A DNA stretch of 64,000 nucleotides from NCBI RefSeq assembly GCF_000315425.1, contig NZ_JH992922.1, positions 1,543,226 through 1,607,225 on the forward strand, in the 5' to 3' direction. A program made the translations under genes and the position numbers. The notes beneath the pieces are model-generated. The model was not told the origin of the DNA. It made no database searches and saw nothing but the letters and a program-made list of their open reading frames with translations. Origin of the DNA: Massilia timonae CCUG 45783 (GTDB lineage Bacteria; Pseudomonadota; Gammaproteobacteria; Burkholderiales; Burkholderiaceae_D). Below are positions 1 to 8,932 of this stretch, in pieces (within the stretch, counting starts at the first letter, position 1; every line of letters starts with the position of its first letter).

Positions 1-69
1 GACCATATGGGCCTGGCCGGTGGCGTCGAAGTGGGTCAAATGGTCTGCGGTCGGGATCGGATTCGTCAT
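1..69 (-). CDS. moaC: Cyclic pyranopterin monophosphate synthase MoaC, 5' end only
   Basis: Only the first 23 codons lie in the window, read leftwards from ATG at 69 and running off the left edge. The visible residues include LTHFDATGQAHMV, which matches the conserved N-terminus of MoaC. MoaC converts the GTP-derived 3',8-cyclo intermediate to cyclic pyranopterin monophosphate in molybdenum-cofactor synthesis. The gene is divergent from the M48 protease gene, with about 100 bp between the two starts. The identification rests on this short stretch alone, but the motif is distinctive. Confidence 0.8.
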   Translation of the reverse strand, partial: MTNPIPTADHLTHFDATGQAHMV

Positions 70-170
70 TACTCGGTTAATACGTTCTGGTTACAAAATG
101 GTTCGCTGAGCAGCAAGATGTGCGCGGATGCAGGTATGATAGCACCGTGAAATCCGTCGTCCGTCCAGCA

Positions 171-1742
171 ATGACGCGCCGCTGGCGCTCCTCCCTGTCC
201 GTCATGGCCTTGTGCATGGCGACCGCCTTCCCCGTTGCAGCGCAGTCCGACGTGTTCAGGCGGCCCGATTCGACCCGCCTGCCCACGCTCGGCGACACCG
301 CGCGCGGCGACCTGTCGCCCGTCGTCGAGCGCAAGCTGGGCGAGGAATTCATGCGCGACGTCCGGCGCGATCGCGATTACCTCGACGACGAGCCGATCTC
401 CGAATACCTGAACAATTTCGGCAATGGCCTGGTCGCCGCCGTGCCCGGCGCGCGCGGCGAGACCAATGCCGACTTTCACTTCTTCGCCGTGCGCGATCCG
501 GCCCTGAACGCGTTCGCGATGCCGGGCGGCTTCATCGGCGCCCACTCGGGCCTGATCATCGCGGCCCAGACCGAATCGGAACTGGCCGGCGTGATGGCGC
601 ACGAGATCGGCCACGTCACCCAGCGCCATATCGCGCGCCGGCTGGGCCAGCAGCGCCAGGACGTCCTGCTGCCGCTGGCGTCGATGATCCTGGCGGCGCT
701 GGCGGCCCGGGCCAGCTCGGATGCGGCCATGGGCGTGCTGATGGGAGGCCAGGGCCTGGCCGTCCAGCGCCAGCTGAACTTCAGCCGCGACGCCGAGCGC
801 GAGGCCGACCGCGTCGGCTTCCAGATCATGGAGGCGGGCGGCTACGATACCACCGGCATCGTCGCTTTCTTCCGGCGCCTGCAGGCCGCCTCCAGGCTGT
901 ATGGCGACCTGCCTCCCGGCCTGGCCAGCCTGAGCAGCCACCCGCTGACCCAGGATCGGATCACCGACATGCAGGCGCGCATCCGCGAGATTCCCAAGAA
1001 GCAGCGCATCGACAGCCTCGATTTTCATCTGGTGCGCGCGCGCACCCGCGTGCTGCAGGACGGGAGCGAGCAGGGTCGGCGCGACACGCGCACCGCCTTC
1101 GAGACCCAGCTCAGGGAGCAGCCCCACCGCCAGTGGCAGGCCGGAGCCCAGTACGGCCTGGCCTATCTGGCGCTCAAGGAGAACGACCTGGCCGGCGCGC
1201 AGCGCTGGCTCGACAAGGCGCTCGAGACCATGAAGCCGCGCGAAGGGGTGCTGTCGGTGGCGCCGTCGAACGTGGGCGATGGCGCGACCATGTTCGCCGG
1301 GCTGGCGCTGGAGATCAAGATGGCGCCGGGCCAGCCGAGGTCCGTGCTGGAAGAAGCGGTCAAGGACGCCGATGCGGCGCGCCAGCGCTTCCCGCTGTCG
1401 CGCTCGCTCGCGCACCAGTACGCGCAGGCCCTGATCGCGACCGACCGTTTCGATGAGGCGGCGCTGTTCCTGCGCGACCAGGCCCAGCAGTATCGGGAGG
1501 AACGCAAGCTGCACGACATGCTGGCCAGGACCTATGCCAAGCAGGGCAAGATCGCGCTGCAGCACATGGCGCTGGCGGAGTCGTACGTGCTGGCCGGCGC
1601 CGTGCCGGCGGCGATGGCCCAGCTCGAACTGGCGCGCAAGGCCAGCGATGCGTCGTTCTACGACCAGGCGGTCATCGATGCACGCGTGCGCGAGCTGCAG
1701 GAGAAACAGAAGAAAGCGAAGGAGGAGGCCGAAGAGGAGTGA
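171..1742 (+). CDS. Secreted M48-family zinc metalloprotease with TPR-like C-terminus (BepA/YfgC-like)
   Basis: This is a 523-residue protein with an N-terminal signal peptide (about residues 1-25, ending VAAQ). The M48 catalytic motif HEIGH is near residues 144-148, and the third zinc-ligand region DAEREADRVGF follows near residue 210. The C-terminal half is alpha-helical and repeat-like, as in BepA, the periplasmic protease/chaperone that handles misassembled outer-membrane proteins. The last residues are a charged Lys/Glu tail. ATG 171 is chosen because the signal peptide begins cleanly there. In-frame GTG codons at 120 and 147 are alternatives, and no start has a strong Shine-Dalgarno. 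A TATGAT sequence at 135-140 could be a -10 box, which would favour the later start. Family assignment is firm; equivalence to BepA is inferred. Confidence 0.9.
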   Translation: MTRRWRSSLSVMALCMATAFPVAAQSDVFRRPDSTRLPTLGDTARGDLSPVVERKLGEEFMRDVRRDRDYLDDEPISEYLNNFGNGLVAAVPGARGETNADFHFFAVRDPALNAFAMPGGFIGAHSGLIIAAQTESELAGVMAHEIGHVTQRHIARRLGQQRQDVLLPLASMILAALAARASSDAAMGVLMGGQGLAVQRQLNFSRDAEREADRVGFQIMEAGGYDTTGIVAFFRRLQAASRLYGDLPPGLASLSSHPLTQDRITDMQARIREIPKKQRIDSLDFHLVRARTRVLQDGSEQGRRDTRTAFETQLREQPHRQWQAGAQYGLAYLALKENDLAGAQRWLDKALETMKPREGVLSVAPSNVGDGATMFAGLALEIKMAPGQPRSVLEEAVKDADAARQRFPLSRSLAHQYAQALIATDRFDEAALFLRDQAQQYREERKLHDMLARTYAKQGKIALQHMALAESYVLAGAVPAAMAQLELARKASDASFYDQAVIDARVRELQEKQKKAKEEAEEE

Positions 1743-1743
1743 T

Positions 1744-2331
1744 TTAAGGCATCGGCGTCCGGTTGAAGCCGAACCTGGACGCGATGTCGCCGGCCGCCAT
1801 CCGCTCGACCTCGTGCGGCCTGCCGTTCCACGGCAGCACCAGGCGGCCATTGCCATTTTCTAGCCACGCCATCACCGCCTCGTCCGAGGCCGCGGCGCCG
1901 TCGAGCTCGAGCAGGCCCAGCACCTGGGCCACGTCGCGGTCGTCCAGCTGCGCCACCGTCTCGTCCGCCACGAACACCAGCGCACCGGCATCGCTCAGGA
2001 CCACCCGCTCTAGATCGGCCAGCGCCTGTCCGGTCTGCAGCACCAGCCCTTGCTGCGGATCGGTGCGCGCGATGAAGGGCGTGGCTTCCAGGTTCACGTA
2101 CACGCGCTGTGGCCCGTTCTGGAAATACCAGTTGCCGCGCTCGTCGTGCAGGTAATTGCGGTTGATGAAACCCACCAGCGCCGGATTGTTCAAGCGATCG
2201 CCCGCCGCGTTGGCGCGCTGGGCCGCTTCGTCGCGCATGCGCCAGCCGCCGCGCGCGTCGAGCGCGAGCCAGCCGTAGCAGTGGGGCACGTTCGGCCACT
2301 TGGCCATTGCCTGTTTTACGATATCGTCCAT
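1744..2331 (-). CDS. Conserved hypothetical protein downstream of the YheT-type hydrolase
   Basis: This 195-residue soluble protein has no signal peptide or membrane segment and opens with MDDIVKQAMAKWPNVPHCYGW. Its ATG directly abuts the TGA of the upstream hydrolase gene (TGAATG across 2329-2334), so the two are almost certainly co-transcribed and translationally coupled. The composition is mixed alpha/beta with many aromatic residues in the first 80 positions. Proteins of this kind are widespread in Burkholderiales under a domain-of-unknown-function label. I do not recognise an active site and assign no function. It is convergent with the M48 protease gene and ends 1 bp from it. Confidence 0.8.
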   Translation of the reverse strand: MDDIVKQAMAKWPNVPHCYGWLALDARGGWRMRDEAAQRANAAGDRLNNPALVGFINRNYLHDERGNWYFQNGPQRVYVNLEATPFIARTDPQQGLVLQTGQALADLERVVLSDAGALVFVADETVAQLDDRDVAQVLGLLELDGAAASDEAVMAWLENGNGRLVLPWNGRPHEVERMAAGDIASRFGFNRTPMP

Positions 2332-3315
2332 TCAGGCAGCATCGCATGGTTCGGCCGGCGCCAGCGCGCGCATGCCATTGACGGCGTCAAAGTGGTGCAG
2401 GATACGCCGCGGCAGCCAGTCGATCCGTCCCGGGAACGGGCCGACGGCAAAGCCGACGTGTCCACCCTGCGCCGGATACTCGAGCGTCACCGCGTTCGAG
2501 GCCGACGTCGGCAGGTGAATGCCCGGCAAGAAGGGATCGTTGCGGGCATTGAGCACCAGCGTCGGCACCGTGATGTCGTGCAGCACATGGCGGGCGCTGG
2601 CGCGGTGCCAGTAGTCGTCGGTGTCGCGGTAGCCGTGCAGCGGCGCCGTGACGACATTGTCGAAGGCATACAGGTCGCGCGCGGCGAGCAGGGCGGCGCG
2701 GTCGAACAGGCCGGGAAATTGCTCCAGCTTGGCCAGACACTTCGGCTTGAGGGTCTGCAGGAACATCCGGGTGTACAGCATATTGAAGCCGGACGACAGC
2801 GCCTCGCCCCCGCGCGCGAGGTCGAGCGGGGCCGACACGGCGCAGGCCGCATCGACGATCTCGGCGCCATGGCCCGATTCGCCCAGCCAGCGCAGCAGCG
2901 CATTGCCGCCCAGCGAGACGCCGGCCGCATACAGCGCGCCTTGGTGGGACGCGCGCAGCTTGCGCACGATCCAGTCGACTTCGCTTGCGTCGCCCGAGTG
3001 ATAGAAGCGCGGCGCCAGGTTGGCTTCGCCGGAGCAGCCGCGAAAATGCGGCACCACGCCCGACCAGCCGCGCGCGGCCAGCGCCGCCATCAGGCCGCGC
3101 GCGTAATGGCTGTTCGAACTGCCTTCCAGGCCATGGAACAGCACCACCAGCGGCTGGCCGGGCCGGCCGTCCACGAAGTCGAGGTCGACGAAGTCGCCGT
3201 CCGCGCTGTGCCAGCGTTCGCGGCGGTAGGCGACCGGCGGCTTGGCGATGCAGGTCGCCGGATAGATGGTCTGCAGGTGGCCGCCGGGCAGCCACGAAGG
3301 AGCTGGGTAGTGCAT
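2332..3315 (-). CDS. YheT-family alpha/beta hydrolase
   Basis: This 327-residue protein is an alpha/beta hydrolase of the YheT/ABHD type. The N-terminal WLPGGHLQTIYP motif is characteristic of the family. HGLEGSSNSHYARGL forms the oxyanion-loop region, the nucleophile serine is in GVSLGGN, an acid residue is in NARNDPFLP, and the catalytic histidine is in GGHVGFAVG. The substrate is unknown; family members are serine esterases or lipases. ATG 3315 is preferred because the family N-terminus begins immediately after it, although a longer in-frame reading extends upstream to 3537. A palindromic repeat (3331-3373) sits just upstream. The stop abuts the start of the next gene. Confidence 0.9.
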   Translation of the reverse strand: MHYPAPSWLPGGHLQTIYPATCIAKPPVAYRRERWHSADGDFVDLDFVDGRPGQPLVVLFHGLEGSSNSHYARGLMAALAARGWSGVVPHFRGCSGEANLAPRFYHSGDASEVDWIVRKLRASHQGALYAAGVSLGGNALLRWLGESGHGAEIVDAACAVSAPLDLARGGEALSSGFNMLYTRMFLQTLKPKCLAKLEQFPGLFDRAALLAARDLYAFDNVVTAPLHGYRDTDDYWHRASARHVLHDITVPTLVLNARNDPFLPGIHLPTSASNAVTLEYPAQGGHVGFAVGPFPGRIDWLPRRILHHFDAVNGMRALAPAEPCDAA

Positions 3316-3330
3316 TAGGAAGAACTTGGG

Positions 3331-3373
3331 TTCCCGCCTTCGCGGGAAGTCGTTACCTCCAGTGGAGGTAACG
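3331..3373. repeat. Pair of adjacent palindromes, REP-like
   Basis: Two perfect hairpins lie back to back. TTCCCGC/GCGGGAA (3331-3337, 3342-3348) has a 4-nt loop, and CGTTACCTCC/GGAGGTAACG (3351-3360, 3364-3373) has a 3-nt loop. They lie between two minus-strand genes, just upstream of the hydrolase start. The first resembles the short GC-rich REP palindromes common between genes in beta- and gammaproteobacteria. There is no T-tract, so it is not an obvious rho-independent terminator. Confidence 0.6.
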
Positions 3374-3398
3374 ACGCGCGTGCCGCATGGAAAGAAAA

Positions 3399-3593
3399 TC
3401 AGTGGTGCTTGAGCACGGTGCCCGGCGCCAGACGGTACTGGGTGCCGCAGTAGGGGCACTTGGCCTCGCCGTGGTGGTCGAAGTCGAGGAAGACGCGCGG
3501 GTGCGAGGACCACAGCGGCATTGCCGGGTTGGGGCAATAGGCCGGCAGGTCCTTGGCCGTGAGCTCCACCACAGGCATCGTCTTTTGATTCAT
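3399..3593 (-). CDS. Small CHCC-type zinc-finger domain protein
   Basis: This 64-residue protein carries a zinc-finger arrangement: a first Cys in AYCPN, a His in SSHPRV, further His residues in DFDHHGE, then CPYCG. This is the zf-CHCC pattern shared with the mitochondrial complex I subunit NDUFS6 and common as a stand-alone protein in proteobacteria. ATG 3593 is chosen because GGAGAG lies six bases upstream; a slightly longer reading begins at 3623. It is a probable metal-binding protein of unknown specific role. Confidence 0.85.
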   Translation of the reverse strand: MNQKTMPVVELTAKDLPAYCPNPAMPLWSSHPRVFLDFDHHGEAKCPYCGTQYRLAPGTVLKHH

Positions 3594-3725
3594 CTGTTTC
3601 TCTCCGTCAGGCAAGTTGGGCAAAGACTGGATTTTAACGGATTCGCTCTATTGTCGAAATGACCGTAAAATAATGCGTTCAGCATAAAGAGCATGATCGA
3701 CGCCTGTTATATTGAGCGTCCAACC

Positions 3726-3854
3726 ATGCCACATCCATACATGCGTTTCATGCCCGACCGTTTCAAGCCTTCCGCCTTCGCCGACATCCCCGTCCGCCGT
3801 TGCAAGAATGCCACAGATATGTCTGTGCTGAACGCGCCGCGGTCCGTTGCATGA
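3726..3854 (+). CDS. Possible 42-codon leader ORF overlapping azlC
   Basis: An open frame from ATG 3726 (further in-frame ATGs at 3741 and 3750) reads 42 codons and stops at TGA 3852-3854. The stop overlaps the azlC start in an ATGA junction. azlC has no recognisable Shine-Dalgarno, so coupling from this frame could supply its translation. The peptide is basic and unrelated to anything I recognise. It may simply be an untranslated leader, and confidence that it is a real gene is low. Confidence 0.3.
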   Translation: MPHPYMRFMPDRFKPSAFADIPVRRCKNATDMSVLNAPRSVA

Positions 3855-4603
3855 GCGCGGCCGACGATCCGGGCCAGCTTCCCGCCTCCATCGGCGACGC
3901 GCCGAACCGCGACGCCTGGAACGAAGGTTTCAAGACCGGCCTGCCGACCCTGTTCGGCATCGCCGCCTGGGGCCTGGTGGTCGGCATCGCCATGGTCAAG
4001 AGCGGCCTGTCGGTGCCGCAGTCGCTGGGCATGACCTTATTGGTGTTCGCCGGCTCCGCCCAACTGGCCTCGCTGCCGCTGATCGCCGCCCAGGCCCCGA
4101 TCTGGGTCATTTTCGCCACCGCCCTGGTGGTCAACCTGCGCTTCGTGATCTTTTCGGCGCTGCTGGGGCCGCATTTCGCCCACCTGCCATGGAAGCAACG
4201 CTTTTATCTTGGTTATATCTCGGGCGACCTGACCGTCGCGCTCTTCCTGCAGCGCTATCCGACCCTGGCGCCGGTGGCGGGCAAGCTGTCCTACCTGAAG
4301 GGGCTGATGTATCCGAACTGGTTCGCCTGGCAGATCGGCTCCATCATCGGCATCTTCCTCGGCAGCGCGGTGCCGGCCGAATGGGGCCTCGGCTTTGCCG
4401 GCACCCTGGCCATCCTGTGCATCATGGTGCCGCTGATGATCAATAACGCGGCCCTGTGCGGCGTGCTGGTGGCGGGAGCGATCTCGGTGCTGGCCTACGA
4501 CCTGCCGTACAAGCTGGGGCTGCTGCTGGCGGTGCTGGTGGGAATGGTCACCGCGATGGTGATCGAAGAAACGTTTGCGAAAGCGAAGGTGCGCCGTGGC
4601 TGA
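3851..4603 (+). CDS. azlC: Branched-chain amino acid exporter large subunit, AzlC family
   Basis: This 250-residue integral membrane protein has the AzlC hallmark region: GFKTGLPTLFGIAAWGLVVG at the N-terminus, a VFAGSAQLASLPLIAA segment, and several hydrophobic helices to the C-terminus. AzlC with AzlD forms an exporter of branched-chain amino acids in the inner membrane. The start at 3851 is the ATG nearest the family N-terminus. An upstream short frame ends across it (ATGA). azlD follows with an 8-nt overlap, the usual two-gene arrangement. The specific substrate is inferred from the family. Confidence 0.88.
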   Translation: MSAADDPGQLPASIGDAPNRDAWNEGFKTGLPTLFGIAAWGLVVGIAMVKSGLSVPQSLGMTLLVFAGSAQLASLPLIAAQAPIWVIFATALVVNLRFVIFSALLGPHFAHLPWKQRFYLGYISGDLTVALFLQRYPTLAPVAGKLSYLKGLMYPNWFAWQIGSIIGIFLGSAVPAEWGLGFAGTLAILCIMVPLMINNAALCGVLVAGAISVLAYDLPYKLGLLLAVLVGMVTAMVIEETFAKAKVRRG

Positions 4604-4940
4604 CTGGGAAATCTGGGTCGTGATCGGCGTGCTGTGCGTGGCCACCGCCGCCACCCGCAGTTCGTTCTGGATGATCGGCCACCGCGTGACGATCCCGCCG
4701 CGGGTGCAGGAAATGCTGCGCTATGCCCCGGCCTGCGCGCTGGCGGCCATCATCGGGCCCGACTTCCTGATCGATACGCAAGGCGACGTGCAGCTCACGC
4801 TGGCGAACCCGAAACTGCTGGCCGGCCTCGCCGCCTTCGTCTTTTATATGTGGCGCCGTAACATGTTGCTAACGATTTTATTCGGCATGCTTGTATTTAC
4901 ACTGTTGCGTGTACTGCACGTTTTCGGCCCCGCCGGCTAG
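4596..4940 (+). CDS. azlD: Branched-chain amino acid exporter small subunit, AzlD family
   Basis: This 114-residue membrane protein has four hydrophobic segments and the AzlD signature TAATRSSFWMIG near residues 15-27. It begins at GTG 4596, overlapping the azlC stop (4601-4603) by 8 nt, which implies translational coupling and a 1:1 partner role. It ends in a TAG that forms part of a 14-bp palindrome upstream of pgk. Confidence 0.87.
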   Translation: MADWEIWVVIGVLCVATAATRSSFWMIGHRVTIPPRVQEMLRYAPACALAAIIGPDFLIDTQGDVQLTLANPKLLAGLAAFVFYMWRRNMLLTILFGMLVFTLLRVLHVFGPAG

Positions 4941-4960
4941 CAGGCCTGCTAATGTACAAT
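4938..4960 (+). promoter_or_regulatory. Candidate pgk promoter with adjoining 14-bp palindrome
   Basis: TACAAT at 4955-4960 is a good -10 candidate about 30 bp before the pgk start. Directly upstream lies the perfect palindrome TAGCAGGCCTGCTA (4938-4951), which falls in the -10/-35 spacer. There is no good -35 hexamer at the proper distance, which is compatible with regulation by a protein bound at the palindrome. This is inference from sequence only. Confidence 0.4.
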
Positions 4961-4991
4961 GACGTTTTTTCACTATTGCCACGCCGACCAA

Positions 4992-6194
4992 ATGGACGCT
5001 CTCCGTTTCACCCGCCTGCAAGACCTGATCGATCAACAAGCGCTGCAAGGCAAGCGCGTCTTTATCCGCGCTGACCTGAACGTCCCTCAAGATGACGCTG
5101 GCAATATCACCGAAGACACGCGCATCCGCGCTTCGGTGCCGGCGATCCAGGCCGCCGTCAAGGCCGGCGCGGCGGTGATGGTGACGTCCCACCTGGGCCG
5201 TCCGACCGAAGGCGAATTCAAGCCGGAAGACAGCCTGGCGCCGGTCGCCAGGCGCCTGTCCGAGCTGCTGGGCCAGCCCGTCGAACTGAAACAGGATTGG
5301 GTCGATGGCGTCGACGTCGCGCCGGGCTCGGTCGTGCTGCTGGAGAACTGCCGCGTCAACAAGGGCGAGAAGAAAAACAGCGACGAGCTGGCTCAGAAAA
5401 TGGCCAAGCTGTGCGACGTGTATGTGAACGATGCCTTCGGCACCGCCCACCGCGCCGAAGCGACCACCCACGGCATCGCCAAGTTCGCGCCGATCGTGGC
5501 CGCCGGCCCGCTGCTGGCCGCCGAACTGGATGCCCTGGGCAAGGCCCTGGGCCAGCCGCAGCGTCCGCTGCTGGCGATCGTCGCCGGCTCGAAGGTATCG
5601 AGCAAGCTGACCATCCTGCAAAGCCTGGCCGACAAGGTCGACAACCTGGTCGTCGGCGGCGGCATCGCCAATACCTTCATGAAGGCCGTCGGCCTGAACA
5701 TCGGCAAGTCGCTGGTCGAGAACGACCTGGTCGATGAAGCCAAGGCCATCATCGAGAAAATGTCCCAGCGCGGCGCGCAGGTGCCGATTCCCGTCGACGT
5801 CGTGTGCGCGAAAGAGTTCGCACCGACCGCGGCCGCGACCGTCAAGGACGTCGCCGATGTGGCGGACGACGACATGATCCTCGACATCGGCCCGAAAACC
5901 GCCGCCATGCTGGCCGGGCAGGTCGCCAAGGCCGGCACCATCGTCTGGAACGGTCCGGTCGGTGTCTTTGAATTCGACCAGTTCGCCGAGGGCACCAGGA
6001 CCCTGGCGCTGGCCATCGCCCAGTCCCAGGGCTTCTCGATCGCCGGCGGCGGCGACACCCTGGCCGCGATTGCAAAATACAAGATTGCCGACCAGATCGG
6101 CTACATTTCGACCGGCGGCGGCGCTTTCCTGGAATTCTTGGAAGGAAAAACCCTGCCAGCGGTCGACATCCTGCTGCAACGCAGCGTCCACTAG
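4992..6194 (+). CDS. pgk: Phosphoglycerate kinase
   Basis: This 400-residue enzyme transfers phosphate between 1,3-bisphosphoglycerate and ADP in glycolysis and gluconeogenesis. The visible family motifs are [10 protein letters not shown] near residue 20, the substrate-binding TSHLGRP near 64, [10 protein letters not shown] near 150, GSKVSSK near 200, and the nucleotide-binding GGGDTLAAI and STGGGAFLE near the C-terminus. Length matches bacterial PGK. ATG 4992 is the start that aligns with family N-termini; an in-frame ATG at 4959 would add 11 residues but overlaps the candidate -10 box. A terminator-like hairpin separates it from pyk. Confidence 0.97.
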   Translation: MDALRFTRLQDLIDQQALQGKRVFIRADLNVPQDDAGNITEDTRIRASVPAIQAAVKAGAAVMVTSHLGRPTEGEFKPEDSLAPVARRLSELLGQPVELKQDWVDGVDVAPGSVVLLENCRVNKGEKKNSDELAQKMAKLCDVYVNDAFGTAHRAEATTHGIAKFAPIVAAGPLLAAELDALGKALGQPQRPLLAIVAGSKVSSKLTILQSLADKVDNLVVGGGIANTFMKAVGLNIGKSLVENDLVDEAKAIIEKMSQRGAQVPIPVDVVCAKEFAPTAAATVKDVADVADDDMILDIGPKTAAMLAGQVAKAGTIVWNGPVGVFEFDQFAEGTRTLALAIAQSQGFSIAGGGDTLAAIAKYKIADQIGYISTGGGAFLEFLEGKTLPAVDILLQRSVH

Positions 6195-6211
6195 AACTAG
6201 CCTGAGACCCT

Positions 6212-6238
6212 AGCGCAGCCAGTCTGCGCTTTGTTTTT
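6212..6238 (+). terminator. Hairpin plus T-tract between pgk and pyk
   Basis: A perfect 7-bp stem AGCGCAG/CTGCGCT (6212-6218 and 6224-6230) with a 5-nt loop is followed by TTGTTTTT. It has the form of a rho-independent terminator and ends 16 bp before the pyk start. It may partly uncouple pyk expression from pgk. Confidence 0.7.
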
Positions 6239-6253
6239 ATACAAGGACAATCC

Positions 6254-7702
6254 ATGTACCGTGGCACCAAGATCGTCGCAACCATCGGCCCTGCTTCGAC
6301 CGACTTCGATATTCTCGTCAAAATGATCCGCGCCGGCGTCGACGTCGTGCGCCTGAACTTCTCGCACGGGAAGGCGCAGGACCATATCGATCGTGCTGCG
6401 CTGATACGGCGCGCCGCCGAGGAGTGCGGCCGCGAAGTGGCGATCATGGCCGATATGCAGGGTCCGAAGATCCGCGTCGGTAAGTTTGAAGAAGGTAAGA
6501 TCTTCTTGAACAATGGTGACCGCTTCATCCTGGATGCCAAGTGGGGCGATAACGGCGAGCTGGGCAACCAGGAGCGCGTCGGCCTGGACTACAAGGCGCT
6601 GCCGCGCGACGTCAAGCCGGGCGACAAGCTGCTGCTGAACGACGGCCTGATCGTCCTGATCGTCGACCGTGTCATGGGCCACGAGATCTATACCACGGTC
6701 AAGGTTGGCGGTGAACTGTCGAACAACAAGGGCATCAACCGCCAGGGCGGCGGCCTGACCGCGCCGGCGCTGACCTCGAAGGACATGGAAGACATCAAGA
6801 CCGCGATGACCTTCCAGGCCGACTACCTCGCCATCTCGTTCCCGAAGAGCGCGACCGATATGGAAATGGCGCGCCAGCTGGCGAACATCGCCGGCGAGCC
6901 GTATGGCCACAAGCCGATGATGATCGCCAAGATCGAGCGCGCCGAAGCGATTCCGCTGCTGCAAGAGATCCTGGACGCGTCGGACGGCATCATGGTCGCC
7001 CGCGGCGACCTGGCGGTCGAAGTCGGCAACGCCGCCGTGCCGGCGCTGCAGAAGCGCATGATCCGCATGGCGCGCGACTCGAACAAGCTGGCGATTACCG
7101 CGACCCAGATGATGGAGTCGATGATCGTCAACGCCGTGCCGACCCGCGCCGAAGTGTCGGACGTGGCCAACGCCGTGCTGGACGGCACCGACGCCGTCAT
7201 GACCTCGGCCGAGACCGCATCGGGCAAGTATCCGATCGAGACCGTCGAGATGATGGCCGCGATCTGCGTCGAAGCCGAGCAGTCCGAATACAACAAGATC
7301 GACGTCGACTTCCTGAACAAGCAGTTCACCCGCATCGACCAGACCATTGCCTATGGCACGCTGTTCACCGCCCACCACCTGGCCGTGAAGGCGATCGTGG
7401 CGCTGACCGAGTCGGGCTCGACCGCGCTGTGGATGAGCCGTCACAGCATCGACACCCCGATCTTCGCCCTGACCCCGCTGCAGGCGACGCAGCGCAAGGC
7501 GTCGCTGTACCGCAACGTGCGAGCATTCAATCTGCCGCAGGAAGGCGGCAGCCACGCGGTGCTGCGCAAGGCCGAGGAACTCTTGATGAAAGAAGGGTTC
7601 GTACGCAAGGGCGACCTGATCGTCGTCACCTGGGGCTCGCCGATGGGGCAGGCCGGTGGCACCAATGCGCTCAAGATCGTGCGCGTTGGCGAGTTTGATT
7701 AA
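6254..7702 (+). CDS. pyk: Pyruvate kinase
   Basis: This 482-residue enzyme converts phosphoenolpyruvate and ADP to pyruvate and ATP. The N-terminus RGTKIVATIGPAS and the following RLNFSHG are characteristic, as are MIAKIERAEAI (catalytic Lys/Glu region), MVARGDLAVE and ATQMMESMI. The C-terminal allosteric-type domain is complete. ACAAGGACAATCC precedes the ATG and supplies a Shine-Dalgarno. It lies between pgk and fba in a lower-glycolysis cluster. Confidence 0.97.
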   Translation: MYRGTKIVATIGPASTDFDILVKMIRAGVDVVRLNFSHGKAQDHIDRAALIRRAAEECGREVAIMADMQGPKIRVGKFEEGKIFLNNGDRFILDAKWGDNGELGNQERVGLDYKALPRDVKPGDKLLLNDGLIVLIVDRVMGHEIYTTVKVGGELSNNKGINRQGGGLTAPALTSKDMEDIKTAMTFQADYLAISFPKSATDMEMARQLANIAGEPYGHKPMMIAKIERAEAIPLLQEILDASDGIMVARGDLAVEVGNAAVPALQKRMIRMARDSNKLAITATQMMESMIVNAVPTRAEVSDVANAVLDGTDAVMTSAETASGKYPIETVEMMAAICVEAEQSEYNKIDVDFLNKQFTRIDQTIAYGTLFTAHHLAVKAIVALTESGSTALWMSRHSIDTPIFALTPLQATQRKASLYRNVRAFNLPQEGGSHAVLRKAEELLMKEGFVRKGDLIVVTWGSPMGQAGGTNALKIVRVGEFD

Positions 7703-7826
7703 AGGGAATCAACGAGTAGCCTGAGGCGCGACGGCGGCATCCGCCCGGCGCCGTCCAGGACGGATGGCGCCGCGCTCGGCATTCGAGATTCCCGGACAAG
7801 TTTCTTTATTGTTTTGGAGTACAACC

Positions 7827-8891
7827 ATGGCACTCGTATCATTGCGTCAATTGCTGGACCATGCCGCCGAAAACGGTTACGGCCTGCCGGCATTCAACGT
7901 CAACAACCTGGAGCAGGTGCAGGCCATCATGGCCGCCGCCGACGCTGCCAACAGCCCGGTCATCATGCAAGCCTCGGCCGGCGCACGCAAGTACGCGGGC
8001 GAAGCCTTCCTGCGTCACCTGATCGACGCCGCCGTCGAGGCCTACCCGCACATCCCGGTCGTCATGCACCAGGACCACGGGCAGTCGCCGGCCGTCTGCA
8101 TGGCCGCGATCCGTTCGGGCTTCTCGTCGGTGATGATGGACGGTTCGCTCGAGGCCGACGGCAAGAGCGTCGCCAGCTACGAATACAACGTCGAAGTGTC
8201 GAAAGAAGTGGTCAAGTTCGCGCACTCGATCGGCGTGACCGTCGAAGCCGAGCTGGGCGTGCTGGGCTCGCTGGAAACCATGAAGGGCGACAAGGAAGAC
8301 GGCCACGGCGCGGACGGCACCATGACCCGCGAACAGCTGCTGACCGACGTCGACCAGGCGGCCGACTTCGTCAAGCGCACCCAGTGCGACGCACTGGCGA
8401 TCGCCATCGGCACCTCGCACGGCGCCTATAAATTCACGCGCAAGCCGACCGGCGACATCCTGGCGATCGACCGCATCAAGGAAATCCACGCCCGCATCCC
8501 GAACACCCACCTGGTGATGCACGGCTCGTCGTCGGTGCCGCAGGAACTGCTGGCCATCATCCGTGAATTCGGCGGCGACATGAAGGAAACCTATGGCGTG
8601 CCGGTCGAAGAGATTCAAGAGGGCATCAAGCACGGCGTCCGCAAGATCAATATCGACACCGACATCCGCCTGGCGATGACGGCCGCGATCCGCAAATACA
8701 TGTTCCAGAACCCGTCGAAGTTCGACCCGCGCGACTACCTGAAGCCGGCGCGCGAAGCGGCGATGGAAGTGTGCAAGGCGCGCTTCCTGGCGTTTGGCTG
8801 CGAAGGCCAGGCGAGCAAGATCAAGCCGATCCCGCTGGAGAAGATGGCCGAGCGTTACAAGGCCGGCGAACTGGCCCAGATCGTCCAATAA
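7827..8891 (+). CDS. fba: Class II fructose-bisphosphate aldolase
   Basis: This 354-residue zinc-dependent aldolase cleaves fructose-1,6-bisphosphate to the two triose phosphates. Zinc-ligand regions are visible in [18 protein letters not shown] and VMHGSSSVP, and [11 protein letters not shown] marks the phosphate-binding loop. The length and the C-terminal [16 protein letters not shown] fit the CbbA-type subclass common in betaproteobacteria. ATG 7827 is chosen because TTTTGGAGTACAACC precedes it. About 125 bp separates it from pyk, enough for its own promoter. Confidence 0.96.
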   Translation: MALVSLRQLLDHAAENGYGLPAFNVNNLEQVQAIMAAADAANSPVIMQASAGARKYAGEAFLRHLIDAAVEAYPHIPVVMHQDHGQSPAVCMAAIRSGFSSVMMDGSLEADGKSVASYEYNVEVSKEVVKFAHSIGVTVEAELGVLGSLETMKGDKEDGHGADGTMTREQLLTDVDQAADFVKRTQCDALAIAIGTSHGAYKFTRKPTGDILAIDRIKEIHARIPNTHLVMHGSSSVPQELLAIIREFGGDMKETYGVPVEEIQEGIKHGVRKINIDTDIRLAMTAAIRKYMFQNPSKFDPRDYLKPAREAAMEVCKARFLAFGCEGQASKIKPIPLEKMAERYKAGELAQIVQ

Positions 8892-8932
8892 GTCGGAAAG
8901 CCGGCTTTTTTGACGTAAAATATCGCATTGCA

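Noticed and set aside
69..1856. Long open frame on the minus strand opposite the M48 protease gene
   Set aside because: It is the mirror frame of a high-GC gene. Its protein has no domain, is rich in Arg/Gly/His/Gln, and conflicts with the clear M48 motifs on the plus strand.
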